5,635 bases of DNA, taken from Actinomycetota bacterium (GTDB taxonomy: Bacteria > Actinomycetota > Acidimicrobiia > Acidimicrobiales > Microtrichaceae). Below, piece after piece: positions 1-5,635 of the stretch; positions within the stretch are counted from its first letter, which is position 1, and the number at the start of each line of letters is the position of its first letter. The DNA is taken from positions 1 to 5,635 of the forward strand of contig JAFDWA010000132.1 in the NCBI GenBank assembly GCA_018268735.1, in the 5' to 3' direction. The position numbers and the translations under genes were made by a program. The notes beneath the pieces were generated by a model that was not told the origin of the DNA, did no database searches, and saw only the letters and a program-made list of their open reading frames with translations.

Positions 1-262
1 CGGGGTGTTCCCGGCGCTCGACCGGCTCAACGTCATGGGGTTGAGCTCGCCCCGCTCGGCGATCCTCTCGGCGGTGATCTTCAACGCGCTCATCATCGTG
101 GCGCTGGTCCCGCTGGCCCTGCGCGGCGTGCGGTTTCGAGCGGAGGCAGCCTCGGCGATCCTCGGACGCAACCTGCTCGTGTACGGGCTGGGCGGCCTGA
201 TCACCCCGTTCATCGCCATCAAGGCCATCGATGTCGTCGTCACCGCTCTGGGAGTCAAGTGA
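1..262 (+). CDS. kdpB: KdpB, C-terminal end of potassium-transporting P-type ATPase subunit B (5' partial)
   Basis: This is the last 86 codons of KdpB, the catalytic P-type ATPase subunit of the KdpFABC high-affinity K+ importer in the cytoplasmic membrane. The reading frame is open from the left edge (first full codon at base 2) to TGA at 260-262. The segment [20 protein letters not shown], followed by [15 protein letters not shown] and [21 protein letters not shown], is the hallmark C-terminus of the family, with two hydrophobic membrane helices separated by a short basic, alanine-rich loop. It ends at the usual KdpB C-terminus, so the 3' end looks intact. The DKTGT phosphorylation motif and nucleotide-binding domain lie upstream and cannot be checked. 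The stop overlaps the kdpC start (TGATG), implying co-translation. Identification is firm. Confidence 0.97.
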   Translation, partial: GVFPALDRLNVMGLSSPRSAILSAVIFNALIIVALVPLALRGVRFRAEAASAILGRNLLVYGLGGLITPFIAIKAIDVVVTALGVK

Positions 263-855
263 TGCGCCAGCAGTTCCGCTCGTTCGCCCACCAGTGCCTT
301 CCGGCGTTGACCGCCGTGATCGCCCTCACCATCGTGTGCGGCGTGATCTACCCGCTCGCTGTGACCGGTGTGGCGCAGGCCGCGTTCCGCGGCACGGCTG
401 ACGGGTCGCTGATCGAGCGCGACGGCCGAGTCGTCGGATCGTCGCTGATCGGACAGCAGTTCAGCGGCGCCGGCTACTTCCACCCCCGCCCGTCCGCGGC
501 CGGCTCCGGCTACGACGCCACGGCGTCGGGCGGATCCAACCTCGGCCCGACCAACCCGAGGTACCTCGGCACCGTGGCGCAGCGCGTCGAGCAGTACCGC
601 CGCTCGAACCACCTGGGCCCGCAGGTCCCGGTCCCCGCAGATGCGGTCCAGGCATCGGGTTCGGGGCTCGACCCCGAGATCTCGATCGCCAATGCACGGC
701 TCCAGGCCCCACGAGTCGCCGCTGAACGACGGCTCGCGCCGCGCAAGGTGCTCGCGCTCATCGAAGCCCACACCCATGGACGACCGCTCGGCATCCTCGG
801 CGACCCGGGCGTCAACGTGCTGGAGCTCAACCTCGCGCTCGATCGGACCGGCTGA
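262..855 (+). CDS. kdpC: KdpC, potassium-transporting ATPase subunit C
   Basis: KdpC is the single-span accessory subunit of KdpFABC; it associates with KdpA/KdpB and is needed for complex assembly and high-affinity transport. The 197-residue product is close to the usual length (about 190). A single membrane helix spans about residues 14-36. Family motifs follow in order: GSSLIGQQF (59-67), [10 protein letters not shown] then [16 protein letters not shown] (72-99), [20 protein letters not shown] (132-151) and [15 protein letters not shown] (180-194). ATG at 262 is preferred over the in-frame GTG at 259: it overlaps the kdpB TGA by one base, and a GGGAG ribosome-binding site at 250-254 is 7 nt away. 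Starting at 259 would add one residue. The gene looks complete and ordinary. kdpD begins 4 nt after its stop. Confidence 0.97.
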   Translation: MRQQFRSFAHQCLPALTAVIALTIVCGVIYPLAVTGVAQAAFRGTADGSLIERDGRVVGSSLIGQQFSGAGYFHPRPSAAGSGYDATASGGSNLGPTNPRYLGTVAQRVEQYRRSNHLGPQVPVPADAVQASGSGLDPEISIANARLQAPRVAAERRLAPRKVLALIEAHTHGRPLGILGDPGVNVLELNLALDRTG

Positions 856-859
856 GGCG

Positions 860-3442
860 ATGGGCGACGAACCACCTCCGCGGGGTGCGTTGCGCGTCTA
901 CCTCGGGGCAGCGCCCGGCGTCGGGAAGACCTACGCGATGCTCGACGAGGGCCGTCGACGCGCGGCCCGCGGCACCGACGTCGTCGTCGGGCTCGTGGAG
1001 ACCCACGGACGGACGCGGACCGCAGAGCTCCTCGAGGGTCTCGAGCTGCTGCCCCGCCGACAGGTCGAGCACCGCGGGACGACCATCGAGGAGCTCGACG
1101 TCGACGCGGTCCTCGCCAGGGCGCCCGAAGTGGTGCTGGTCGACGAGCTCGCGCACACGGACGCGCCCGGCTCCCGCCACACCAAGCGATGGCAGGACAT
1201 CGACGAGCTGTTGGCCGCGGGCATCGACGTCATCTCCACGGTGAACATCCAGCACCTCGAATCGGTCAACGACGTGGTGGAGCAGATCACTGGCGTCCGC
1301 CAGCAGGAGACGGTCCCCGACGCGTGGGTGCGCACCGCAGAGCAGATACAGCTCGTCGACATGACCCCCGAAGCCCTGCGGCGCCGGATGGCGCACGGCA
1401 ACGTGTACCCCGCCGACCGCATCGACGCGGCGCTCGGCAACTACTTCCGGGTCGGCAACCTCGGAGCCCTGAGGGAGCTGGCGTTGCTGTGGGTCGCCGA
1501 TCGGGTCGAGGACGAGTTGCAGACCTATCTGGCGAGCCACGGTGTCCCCGGGTCGTGGGAGACGCGCGAGCGCGTCCTCGTCGCGCTCACCGGCGCCCCG
1601 GGGGCCGACAACGTCATCCGCCGTGCTGCCCGCCTCGCCCGACGAAACCAGGGCGAGCTGATCGGGGTGCACATCAGCCCGACCGATGGCCTCCTCGACA
1701 GCCGTGGACCGGAGCTGTCGCCGCATCGCCAAATCCTCGAGGAGCTCGGCGGCACCTATCGCGAGGTCGTCGGCGACGACATCGCCGACACGCTCGCCGC
1801 GGTGGCGCGCAGCGAGCGGGTGACCCAGATCGTCATCGGGGCCAGCCGACGATCCCGACGACAGGAGCTCACCGGTGGATCGGTGGTCAACGACCTGCTC
1901 CGCCATGCCCGTGACCTCGACATCCACGTGATCTCCGCCGTCGCCGCAGGTGAGTCCCCGCCCTCGACGAACTTCCGGGCGGCGGCACGACTCCGCACCC
2001 CGCTGCCACGACGTCGCCGCGCCGCCGCCTGGTTGCTCCTCCTCGTCGGCGCTCCCCTGCTGTTCCTCCTGCTGATCCCCTGGCGCGACAGCGTCGGCGT
2101 GCCGACGGTGATGCTGCTGACGCTCACCCTGGTGGTCGCCGTCGGGACCGTCGGCGGTCGGCTGCCCGGCGTCGTCGCGGCGATCACCTGCTCGGTCGCG
2201 ATCAACTTCCTGTTCGTCCCGCCCATCGGCACGCTCACCGTCACCCAGCCGGAGAACGTCATCGCGCTGCTCGTGTTCGTGATCGTCGGCGCGACCGTGG
2301 CACGCCTCGTCGACCGCGTCGCCCGCCGATCGGCTGAGTCCAACCAGGCGAGGGCCGACGCGGACGCCCTCGCTCGATCCGCTGCGATCCTCGCCACCGA
2401 TGCCGACCCGTTCCCGTCGATGCTCGCCGAGGTCCGCTCCTCGCTCGGACTCGAGGCGGTCGCGCTGCTGCACGAGAGCGCCCCGGAGGACCGGGAGCGC
2501 ACCGGAGGCGCACCTCGGTGGCAGGTCGTCGCGAGCAGCGGCGACCGACCCCCGCGGTCACCTGGCGACGGAGCGGCACGGACGGTGTCGGAGGACGGGC
2601 GCTGGATGCTGGTGCTCCGTGGTGATCTCGGTCGCGAAGGTGTCGAGCTCCTCGAGACCCTGGCCGGTCAGCTCGGCGTCGCGGTCGAAGCCCATCACCT
2701 GCGTCAGGAGGCGACGCTCGCCGAAGCGCTCCTGCGGGCGGATGAGCTCCGCACCGGCATCCTCCAGGCCGTGTCCCACGACCTGCGCACACCGCTCGCG
2801 GCGATCAAGGCGTCGGTCACCTCGCTGCTGTCACCGGACATGGAGTTCGGTCCCGACGACACCCGCGAGTTCCTCGTGCTCATCGACGACGAGGTCGACC
2901 GACTGGACCGAGTCGTCGGCAACCTGCTGGACATGAGCCGACTCCAGTCCGGCGGCCTGCGGGTCCTGCGCGGACCGACGCCCGTCGAAGACGTCGTGAG
3001 CGCGGCGGTCGACGCTGTCGACAGCCGCACCTGTCCTCGGGTGGAGATGCGGATCCCCGCCGGCCTCCCACCGCTCGACGTCGACCCGGCGCTGGCCGAG
3101 CGGGCACTCGCGAACGTCATCGCCAACGCACTGGCCGTGCAGCCCGACGACCTCCCGGTCGTCGTCGACGCAACCCGCGTCGGCGGAGAGGTCCACATCC
3201 GGGTGATCGACCGTGGCCCGGGCATCAGAGCCGGAGAGCGCGAGCGGATCAGGGCACCGTTCCAGCGGCTCGGGGACCGCTCCCAGCATGCCGGGGTCGG
3301 CCTGGGGCTCGCGATCGCCGACGGCTTCACCGTGGCGAACGGCGGGCACCTCGAGCTCGACGACACCGCAGGCGGCGGCCTGACCGCCGTGTTCGAGCTG
3401 CCGACCACGCACCCCGAGCCGGACCGAGGAGGACCGCCGTGA
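860..3442 (+). CDS. kdpD: KdpD, osmosensitive K+ channel-type sensor histidine kinase
   Basis: This 860-residue membrane sensor kinase phosphorylates KdpE in response to K+ limitation. Domains in order: N-terminal KdpD domain with Walker A GAAPGVGKT (16-24) and Walker B-like VVLVDELAHTD (91-101); a universal-stress-protein-like domain (about 236-362, with IGASRRSRRQ and TGGSVVNDLL); four membrane helices of the DUF4118 type (about 388-406, 412-433, 435-453, 465-483); an Arg-rich juxtamembrane stretch (482-506); a GAF-like domain (about 510-612); HisKA with H-box AVSHDLRTPLAAI, phospho-acceptor His640; and HATPase with G1 box DRGPGI (784-789) and G2 box GVGLGLAIA (812-820). The N-box reads NVIANALAVQP (752-762), keeping Asn756 but lacking the usual following basic/aromatic pair. 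The frame is open upstream to 641, but that stretch overlaps kdpC and matches nothing; ATG 860, just before PRGALRVYLGAAPG, fits family N-termini. Its ribosome-binding site (GAGG at 854-857) is weak and close, so coupling to kdpC is likely. Confidence 0.96.
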   Translation: MGDEPPPRGALRVYLGAAPGVGKTYAMLDEGRRRAARGTDVVVGLVETHGRTRTAELLEGLELLPRRQVEHRGTTIEELDVDAVLARAPEVVLVDELAHTDAPGSRHTKRWQDIDELLAAGIDVISTVNIQHLESVNDVVEQITGVRQQETVPDAWVRTAEQIQLVDMTPEALRRRMAHGNVYPADRIDAALGNYFRVGNLGALRELALLWVADRVEDELQTYLASHGVPGSWETRERVLVALTGAPGADNVIRRAARLARRNQGELIGVHISPTDGLLDSRGPELSPHRQILEELGGTYREVVGDDIADTLAAVARSERVTQIVIGASRRSRRQELTGGSVVNDLLRHARDLDIHVISAVAAGESPPSTNFRAAARLRTPLPRRRRAAAWLLLLVGAPLLFLLLIPWRDSVGVPTVMLLTLTLVVAVGTVGGRLPGVVAAITCSVAINFLFVPPIGTLTVTQPENVIALLVFVIVGATVARLVDRVARRSAESNQARADADALARSAAILATDADPFPSMLAEVRSSLGLEAVALLHESAPEDRERTGGAPRWQVVASSGDRPPRSPGDGAARTVSEDGRWMLVLRGDLGREGVELLETLAGQLGVAVEAHHLRQEATLAEALLRADELRTGILQAVSHDLRTPLAAIKASVTSLLSPDMEFGPDDTREFLVLIDDEVDRLDRVVGNLLDMSRLQSGGLRVLRGPTPVEDVVSAAVDAVDSRTCPRVEMRIPAGLPPLDVDPALAERALANVIANALAVQPDDLPVVVDATRVGGEVHIRVIDRGPGIRAGERERIRAPFQRLGDRSQHAGVGLGLAIADGFTVANGGHLELDDTAGGGLTAVFELPTTHPEPDRGGPP
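3427..3432 (+). promoter_or_regulatory. Strong Shine-Dalgarno for kdpE
   Basis: AGGAGG, a perfect anti-16S match, lies 6 nt before the GTG at 3439, inside the last codons of kdpD. It fixes the GTG as the kdpE start, and it contrasts with the poor ribosome-binding site in front of kdpD. It could allow KdpE to be made in excess of KdpD; that is inference. Confidence 0.85.
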
Positions 3443-4176
3443 GCAGGATCCTGGTGGTCGACGACGAACCGCAGATCCGCAAGGCGCTGTCGGTCACGCT
3501 GCGTGCCAGCGGCTACGACGTCGATGCAGTCGGCAGCGGCGAGGAGGCGCTGACGAGGGTCGCCGGATCTCGGCCGGACGCGGTCGTGTTGGACCTCGGG
3601 CTCCCGGGGATCGACGGCATCGAGGTCATCGAGGGGATACGCGGGTGGAGCGACATCCCCATCCTCGTGCTGTCCGTTCGGGGTGAGGAGTCCGACAAGA
3701 TCCAGGCTCTCGACGTCGGCGCCGACGACTACGTCACCAAGCCGTTCGGCATGGGAGAGCTGCTCGCACGGCTCCGGGTCGTGCTCCGCCGGCGACAGCC
3801 GGAGGACTCCCCTGCCGTGGTGAGCACCCCCGACTTCACCATCGACCTGGCCGCCCGACGGGTGAGCCGTGCTGATCACGACAGCCCTGATCACGACAGC
3901 CCTGATCACGACAGCCAGGTCGACGTGCGCCTCACCCCGATCGAGTGGGGTCTCGTGGAGCGACTGGTCCGCCATCCAGGTCGGCTCATCACCCAGCGTC
4001 AACTGCTGAACGAGATCTGGGGTCCCGGTGTGGACGACCAGACGCAGTACCTCCGCGTCCACATGTCGAACCTCCGCCACAAGCTGGAGCCGGACCCCTC
4101 CCGACCCCGCTACTTCCACACGGAGTCCGGCATGGGCTACCGCTTCGAGCCGACCCCCCGGGAGCCCGATCGCTAG
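3439..4176 (+). CDS. kdpE: KdpE, OmpR/PhoB-type response regulator of the kdp operon
   Basis: This 245-residue DNA-binding regulator receives phosphate from KdpD and, by analogy with the family, activates kdp transcription. Receiver domain 1-118: acidic pair Asp8/Asp9 in LVVDDEPQ, phospho-acceptor Asp52 in VVLDLGLPG, switch Ser79 and Tyr98, and Lys101 in DDYVTKPF. Winged-helix domain about 130-238: beta platform FTIDLAARRVS and VRLTPIEW, then LVRHPGRLITQRQLLNEIWG, the recognition-helix region TQYLRVHMSNLRHKLE, and the wing ESGMGYRF. The GTG start overlaps the kdpD stop by 4 nt (GTGA) and has a strong ribosome-binding site. Oddity: residues 146-160 are three near-identical five-residue repeats (DHDSP, DHDSP, DHDSQ), encoded by a 15-bp tandem repeat. 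They lengthen the turn between two beta strands where relatives have only a few residues. All catalytic receiver residues are present, so the protein should be functional. Confidence 0.96.
   Translation: MSRILVVDDEPQIRKALSVTLRASGYDVDAVGSGEEALTRVAGSRPDAVVLDLGLPGIDGIEVIEGIRGWSDIPILVLSVRGEESDKIQALDVGADDYVTKPFGMGELLARLRVVLRRRQPEDSPAVVSTPDFTIDLAARRVSRADHDSPDHDSPDHDSQVDVRLTPIEWGLVERLVRHPGRLITQRQLLNEIWGPGVDDQTQYLRVHMSNLRHKLEPDPSRPRYFHTESGMGYRFEPTPREPDR
3872..3916 (+). repeat. Three perfect tandem copies of a 15-bp unit within kdpE
   Basis: The unit ctgatcacgacagcc occurs at 3872-3886, 3887-3901 and 3902-3916 with no mismatches. Each copy contains the palindrome TGATCA. The period is a multiple of three, so copy-number change would keep kdpE in frame and only alter the length of a DHDSP-type linker. 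The A/T content is locally higher than in the flanking coding sequence. This looks like a recent slippage-type expansion (inference). Confidence 0.97.
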
Positions 4177-4179
4177 GGT
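4174..4179 (+). promoter_or_regulatory. Candidate -10 box of a leaderless promoter for the 85-residue gene
   Basis: TAGGGT matches the actinobacterial TANNNT -10 pattern. Its last T is followed by 6 nt and then the ATG at 4186, so transcription would begin at or next to the start codon. No Shine-Dalgarno is visible in the 9-nt gap, which fits leaderless translation. The box overlaps the kdpE stop codon. No convincing -35 element is seen 16-18 nt upstream. The stretch gggtcgaccc (4176-4185) is also a perfect 10-bp palindrome. Confidence 0.5.
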
Positions 4180-4185
4180 CGACCC

Positions 4186-4443
4186 ATGGACGCTCCCCCG
4201 GATCCTCCCGTCGAGGAGGTGCCGCTGCTCGACGACGGGGACTACGACGCCTTCGTGTTCGACGCCGAGGACCTCTCCGGTGGCGGCACGCGGCTGGACC
4301 TGACGATCACCGTCGGGGAGCACAAGGGGCGCGTGCTGTCGATCGCGTCGAGCTCACGGCTCGGCGACCCGGTCGACCTGCTCGGGATGCCTGCCACGAT
4401 CACCGTCGCGTTCGGGTCGCCGTCGGTCCGCATCGACCGCTGA
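4186..4443 (+). CDS. Small acidic beta-rich protein of unknown function
   Basis: I do not recognise this 85-residue protein. It has no signal peptide, membrane helix or cysteine. The N-terminus (1-30) is proline-rich then strongly acidic (Glu10, Glu11, Asp16, Asp17, Asp19, Asp21, Asp26, Glu28, Asp29). The rest alternates short hydrophobic strands: YDAFVFDAEDL (20-30), TRLDLTITVGEHKGRVLSI (35-53), PATITVAF (69-76), SVRID (80-84), with a turn DPVDLLGMP (61-69). This suggests a small beta barrel or sandwich. The pattern GDYDAFVFDAE then LTITVGEHKGR loosely recalls small OB-fold-like proteins, a weak resemblance only. It starts 9 nt after kdpE, so kdp read-through may express it, and a leaderless promoter may also serve it. 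A GC hairpin directly follows its stop. The codon pattern and the well-behaved protein support a real gene. Confidence 0.75.
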   Translation: MDAPPDPPVEEVPLLDDGDYDAFVFDAEDLSGGGTRLDLTITVGEHKGRVLSIASSSRLGDPVDLLGMPATITVAFGSPSVRIDR

Positions 4444-4458
4444 CGCCGGCTGCCGGCG
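4444..4458 (+). terminator. GC-rich hairpin after the 85-residue gene; possible U-less terminator
   Basis: CGCCGG (4444-4449), a 3-nt loop ctg, then CCGGCG (4453-4458) form a perfect 6-bp all-GC stem that begins directly after the TGA at 4441-4443. No T-run follows, so it is not a canonical intrinsic terminator. Its position nevertheless suggests it could end or protect the 3' end of a kdpE-plus-small-gene transcript. In 70% GC DNA such a stem can also occur by chance. Confidence 0.4.
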
Positions 4459-4477
4459 ACGGGCACGGCCGGGTCGG

Positions 4478-4500
4478 GATCGTGTCGTCAAGATCGTGTC
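4478..4500. repeat. 9-bp direct repeat in the intergenic gap
   Basis: GATCGTGTC occurs at 4478-4486 and again at 4492-4500, with 14 bp between the two starts. Both copies lie upstream of the candidate promoter for the next gene, in a 99-nt gap without coding sequence. Two equally oriented sites could be regulator half-sites, but the protein is unknown and chance is not excluded. Confidence 0.5.
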
Positions 4501-4507
4501 AACGGGC

Positions 4508-4536
4508 TTCCCAACCGGTCGCCGATCGACTGGGAT
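4508..4536 (+). promoter_or_regulatory. Weak candidate promoter for the membrane-anchored small protein
   Basis: TTCCCA (4508-4513; 4 of 6 matches to TTGACA) is 17 bp from TGGGAT (4531-4536; one mismatch to TANNNT). The final T is followed by 6 nt and then GTG at 4543, the same spacing as in the TAGGGT-ATG case upstream. An inverted repeat, CCGGTCG (4515-4521) and CGACTGG (4527-4533) around a 5-nt loop, with one G-U pair, lies across the spacer and the start of the -10 box and could be an operator or an RNA hairpin. The call is tentative. Confidence 0.3.
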
Positions 4537-4542
4537 GGGGCC

Positions 4543-4914
4543 GTGGCCGACGTGATGTGGAACGCACCCGAACCACCAGATCCAGGCACCGATGGGAGCG
4601 GTCGAGGCGAGCTGTCGATCGGCTCCGCCTGGGCGATGGCGATCGTGCTCGCAGCCGTGGCGGCGCTGTCGATCCTGGCGCTCGTCGCCCTGGCCGATCG
4701 CCGCTCCGACGAGGAGCACGTCGTCGCTGTGATCCGCCAGGAGCAGCCGACGCTCTCACCCGAGGTGATCAGCGACGCCGAGCTGATCGCCCTCGCCCGG
4801 CGCTCGTGCGGCCCGGAGGGGCTCTCTGCCGCAGACCGACGCATGTTGACCCGGCTCGGCATCGAGGACAGCGACATCCGCGACGAGGCGCTGGCCCTCT
4901 GCCCCCAACGCTGA
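4543..4914 (+). CDS. Small single-pass membrane protein of unknown function
   Basis: I do not recognise this protein of up to 123 residues. It has a short Pro/Asp/Gly-rich, acidic N-terminus (1-28), one hydrophobic helix (about 29-51, SAWAMAIVLAAVAALSILAL), then a charged, probably helical region (52-123) including VVAVIRQEQPTLSPEVISDA and LSAADRRMLTRLGIEDSDIR. Two cysteines (Cys89 in RRSCGPEGL, Cys120 in ALCPQR) bracket the C-terminal part and could form a disulfide if it faces outward. The RR pair just after the helix instead argues for a cytoplasmic C-terminus, so topology is open. The start is uncertain: GTG 4543 fits the candidate promoter, but GTG 4552 and ATG 4555 are in frame and possible. 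The gene ends 22 nt before the stop of the convergent metY-like gene. No link to K+ transport is evident. Confidence 0.7.
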   Translation: MADVMWNAPEPPDPGTDGSGRGELSIGSAWAMAIVLAAVAALSILALVALADRRSDEEHVVAVIRQEQPTLSPEVISDAELIALARRSCGPEGLSAADRRMLTRLGIEDSDIRDEALALCPQR

Positions 4915-4936
4915 ACCGGTCCAGGCCCGGCGCCGA

Positions 4937-5635
4937 TCAGCCCCGCGCTGCGGCGAAACCCCGCTCGAGGTCCTCGATGATGTCGGCGACGTCCTCGATC
5001 CCGACCGACAGGCGAACCAGGCCAGGGTCGACACCCGCAGCGCGCTGCTCCTCGTCGCTCAGCTGGCTGTGGGTCGTCGAGGCCGGGTGCACCACGAGGC
5101 TGCGCACGTCGCCCATGTTGGCCACGTGGCTGTGCATCGTGAGCCCCTCGACGAAGGCCCGGCCGGCTTCGCGGCCGCCCTTGATGACGAACGCCGGAAC
5201 CGAACCGGCGCCACGGGGTGCGTACTTCCGTGCCCGCTCGTGCCACGGACTCGAGGTCAGCCCGGCGTACGCGACGGACTCGACCTGGTCGTGTCCCTCG
5301 AGGAACTCGGCCACCACCTGGGTGTTGGCGACGTGTCGCTCCATCCGCAGCGAGAGGGTCTCGAGGCCCTGGATCAGCAGGAAGGCGTTGAACGGCGAGA
5401 TCGCGGCGCCCATGTCACGCAGGAGCTGGACCCGGGCCTTGACGATGTAGGAACCCGGACCGAGCGCCGGCCAGTAGGCGAGGCCGTGGTAGCTGGGGTC
5501 TGGCTCGGTGAACTGCGGGAACTTGTCGTTCTGGGAGAAGTCGAAGCTCCCGCCGTCCACGATGACCCCGGCGATCGCGGTGCCGTGGCCGCCGATGAAC
5601 TTGGTGGCGGAGTGCACGACGATGTCGGCGCCGTG
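4937..5635 (-). CDS. metY: O-acetylhomoserine sulfhydrylase (MetY type), C-terminal part (5' partial)
   Basis: A PLP-dependent Cys/Met-metabolism enzyme that makes homocysteine from O-acetylhomoserine and sulfide in the cytoplasm. Only the C-terminal 232 codons are here; the 5' end runs off the right edge and the stop is TGA at 4937-4939. The first residues read HGADIVVHSATKFIGGHG, with the PLP-binding lysine encoded at 5600-5602. The following stretch, with FPQFTEPDPSYHGLAYWPAL, is typical of O-acetylhomoserine sulfhydrylases and separates them from shorter cystathionine gamma-synthases/lyases. Further motifs are DMGAAISPFNAFLLIQGLET, LSLRMERHVANT, MGDVRSLVVHPASTTH and VRLSVGIEDVADIIEDL, the last carrying the conserved substrate-binding Arg. 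The frame is intact. O-acetylserine may also be accepted, as in some relatives. It converges on the small membrane-protein gene with a 22-nt gap lacking a clear terminator hairpin. Confidence 0.93.
   Translation of the reverse strand, partial: HGADIVVHSATKFIGGHGTAIAGVIVDGGSFDFSQNDKFPQFTEPDPSYHGLAYWPALGPGSYIVKARVQLLRDMGAAISPFNAFLLIQGLETLSLRMERHVANTQVVAEFLEGHDQVESVAYAGLTSSPWHERARKYAPRGAGSVPAFVIKGGREAGRAFVEGLTMHSHVANMGDVRSLVVHPASTTHSQLSDEEQRAAGVDPGLVRLSVGIEDVADIIEDLERGFAAARG

Noticed and set aside
641..859. 73-codon upstream extension of kdpD
   Set aside because: It lies within kdpC in another frame, is Ser/Arg-rich and has no family similarity; KdpD homologues begin near the RGALRVYLGAAPG segment, matching ATG 860.
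1550..1945. c-di-AMP-binding motif in the KdpD stress-protein-like domain
   Set aside because: The SXS and FTAXY signature described for the Staphylococcus aureus KdpD is not seen; GASRRSRRQ is present but the distal motif is missing, so binding cannot be claimed.
827..2473. 548-codon open frame on the - strand opposite kdpD
   Set aside because: It is the antisense shadow of a GC-rich gene; its translation is low-complexity (Asp/Gly/Arg/Glu-rich) with no family motifs, whereas the + strand encodes an unmistakable KdpD.
2704..4323. 539-codon open frame on the - strand opposite kdpD/kdpE
   Set aside because: It crosses two well-identified genes and the start of a third and has no recognisable domain; its VVIRAV-type repeats are just the kdpE tandem repeat read backwards.
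4915..4936. Bidirectional terminator between the convergent genes
   Set aside because: Only short palindromes (ACCGGT, GGCGCC) occur; no stem of useful length and no T-run on either strand.
3945..5450. 501-codon open frame on the + strand across kdpE, both small genes and metY
   Set aside because: Arg/Pro/Gly-rich shadow translation that runs antisense through the metY-like gene; no motifs.
1..5635. Signs of a mobile element or defence system
   Set aside because: No transposase, integrase, long terminal repeats, tRNA, att-like sites or CRISPR spacing; the gene content is housekeeping transport and methionine metabolism.

Overview
The window is a high-GC (roughly 70% by eye), gene-dense bacterial segment. 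Its codon use favours G/C in third positions, and start/stop overlaps are tight. A TANNNT-type box sits directly in front of one ATG with no Shine-Dalgarno. Together these suggest an actinobacterium, possibly of the Acidimicrobiia type. That lineage guess rests on composition and promoter style, not on a database match.

Positions 1-4176 hold the 3' part of a potassium-transport operon in the order kdpB (3' end only), kdpC, kdpD, kdpE, all on the + strand. KdpB and KdpC belong to the KdpFABC P-type ATPase, the high-affinity K+ importer. KdpD is the membrane sensor histidine kinase and KdpE its OmpR-type response regulator, which normally activates the kdp promoter when K+ is scarce. The genes are joined by TGATG (kdpB/kdpC), a 4-nt gap (kdpC/kdpD) and GTGA (kdpD/kdpE), as expected for one translationally coupled transcript. 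The kdp promoter and kdpF/kdpA lie upstream of the window.

Positions 4177-4936 hold two small genes of unknown function on the + strand. The first is an 85-residue acidic, beta-rich soluble protein starting 9 nt after kdpE, with a probable leaderless promoter overlapping the kdpE stop codon. The second is a roughly 120-residue protein with one membrane helix. A 99-nt gap separates them and contains a GC hairpin, a 9-bp direct repeat and an inverted repeat over a weak candidate promoter.

Positions 4937-5635 hold the C-terminal 232 codons of a convergent (- strand) O-acetylhomoserine sulfhydrylase (MetY type), a PLP enzyme of methionine synthesis. It is unrelated to potassium uptake and marks the end of the kdp neighbourhood.

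The most unusual features are three perfect tandem copies of a 15-bp unit inside kdpE, which insert an Asp/His/Ser-rich repeat into the beta platform of the DNA-binding domain; a degenerate N-box in the KdpD kinase domain; and the unknown 85-residue gene attached to the kdp operon. No RNA genes, insertion sequences or CRISPR arrays were seen.
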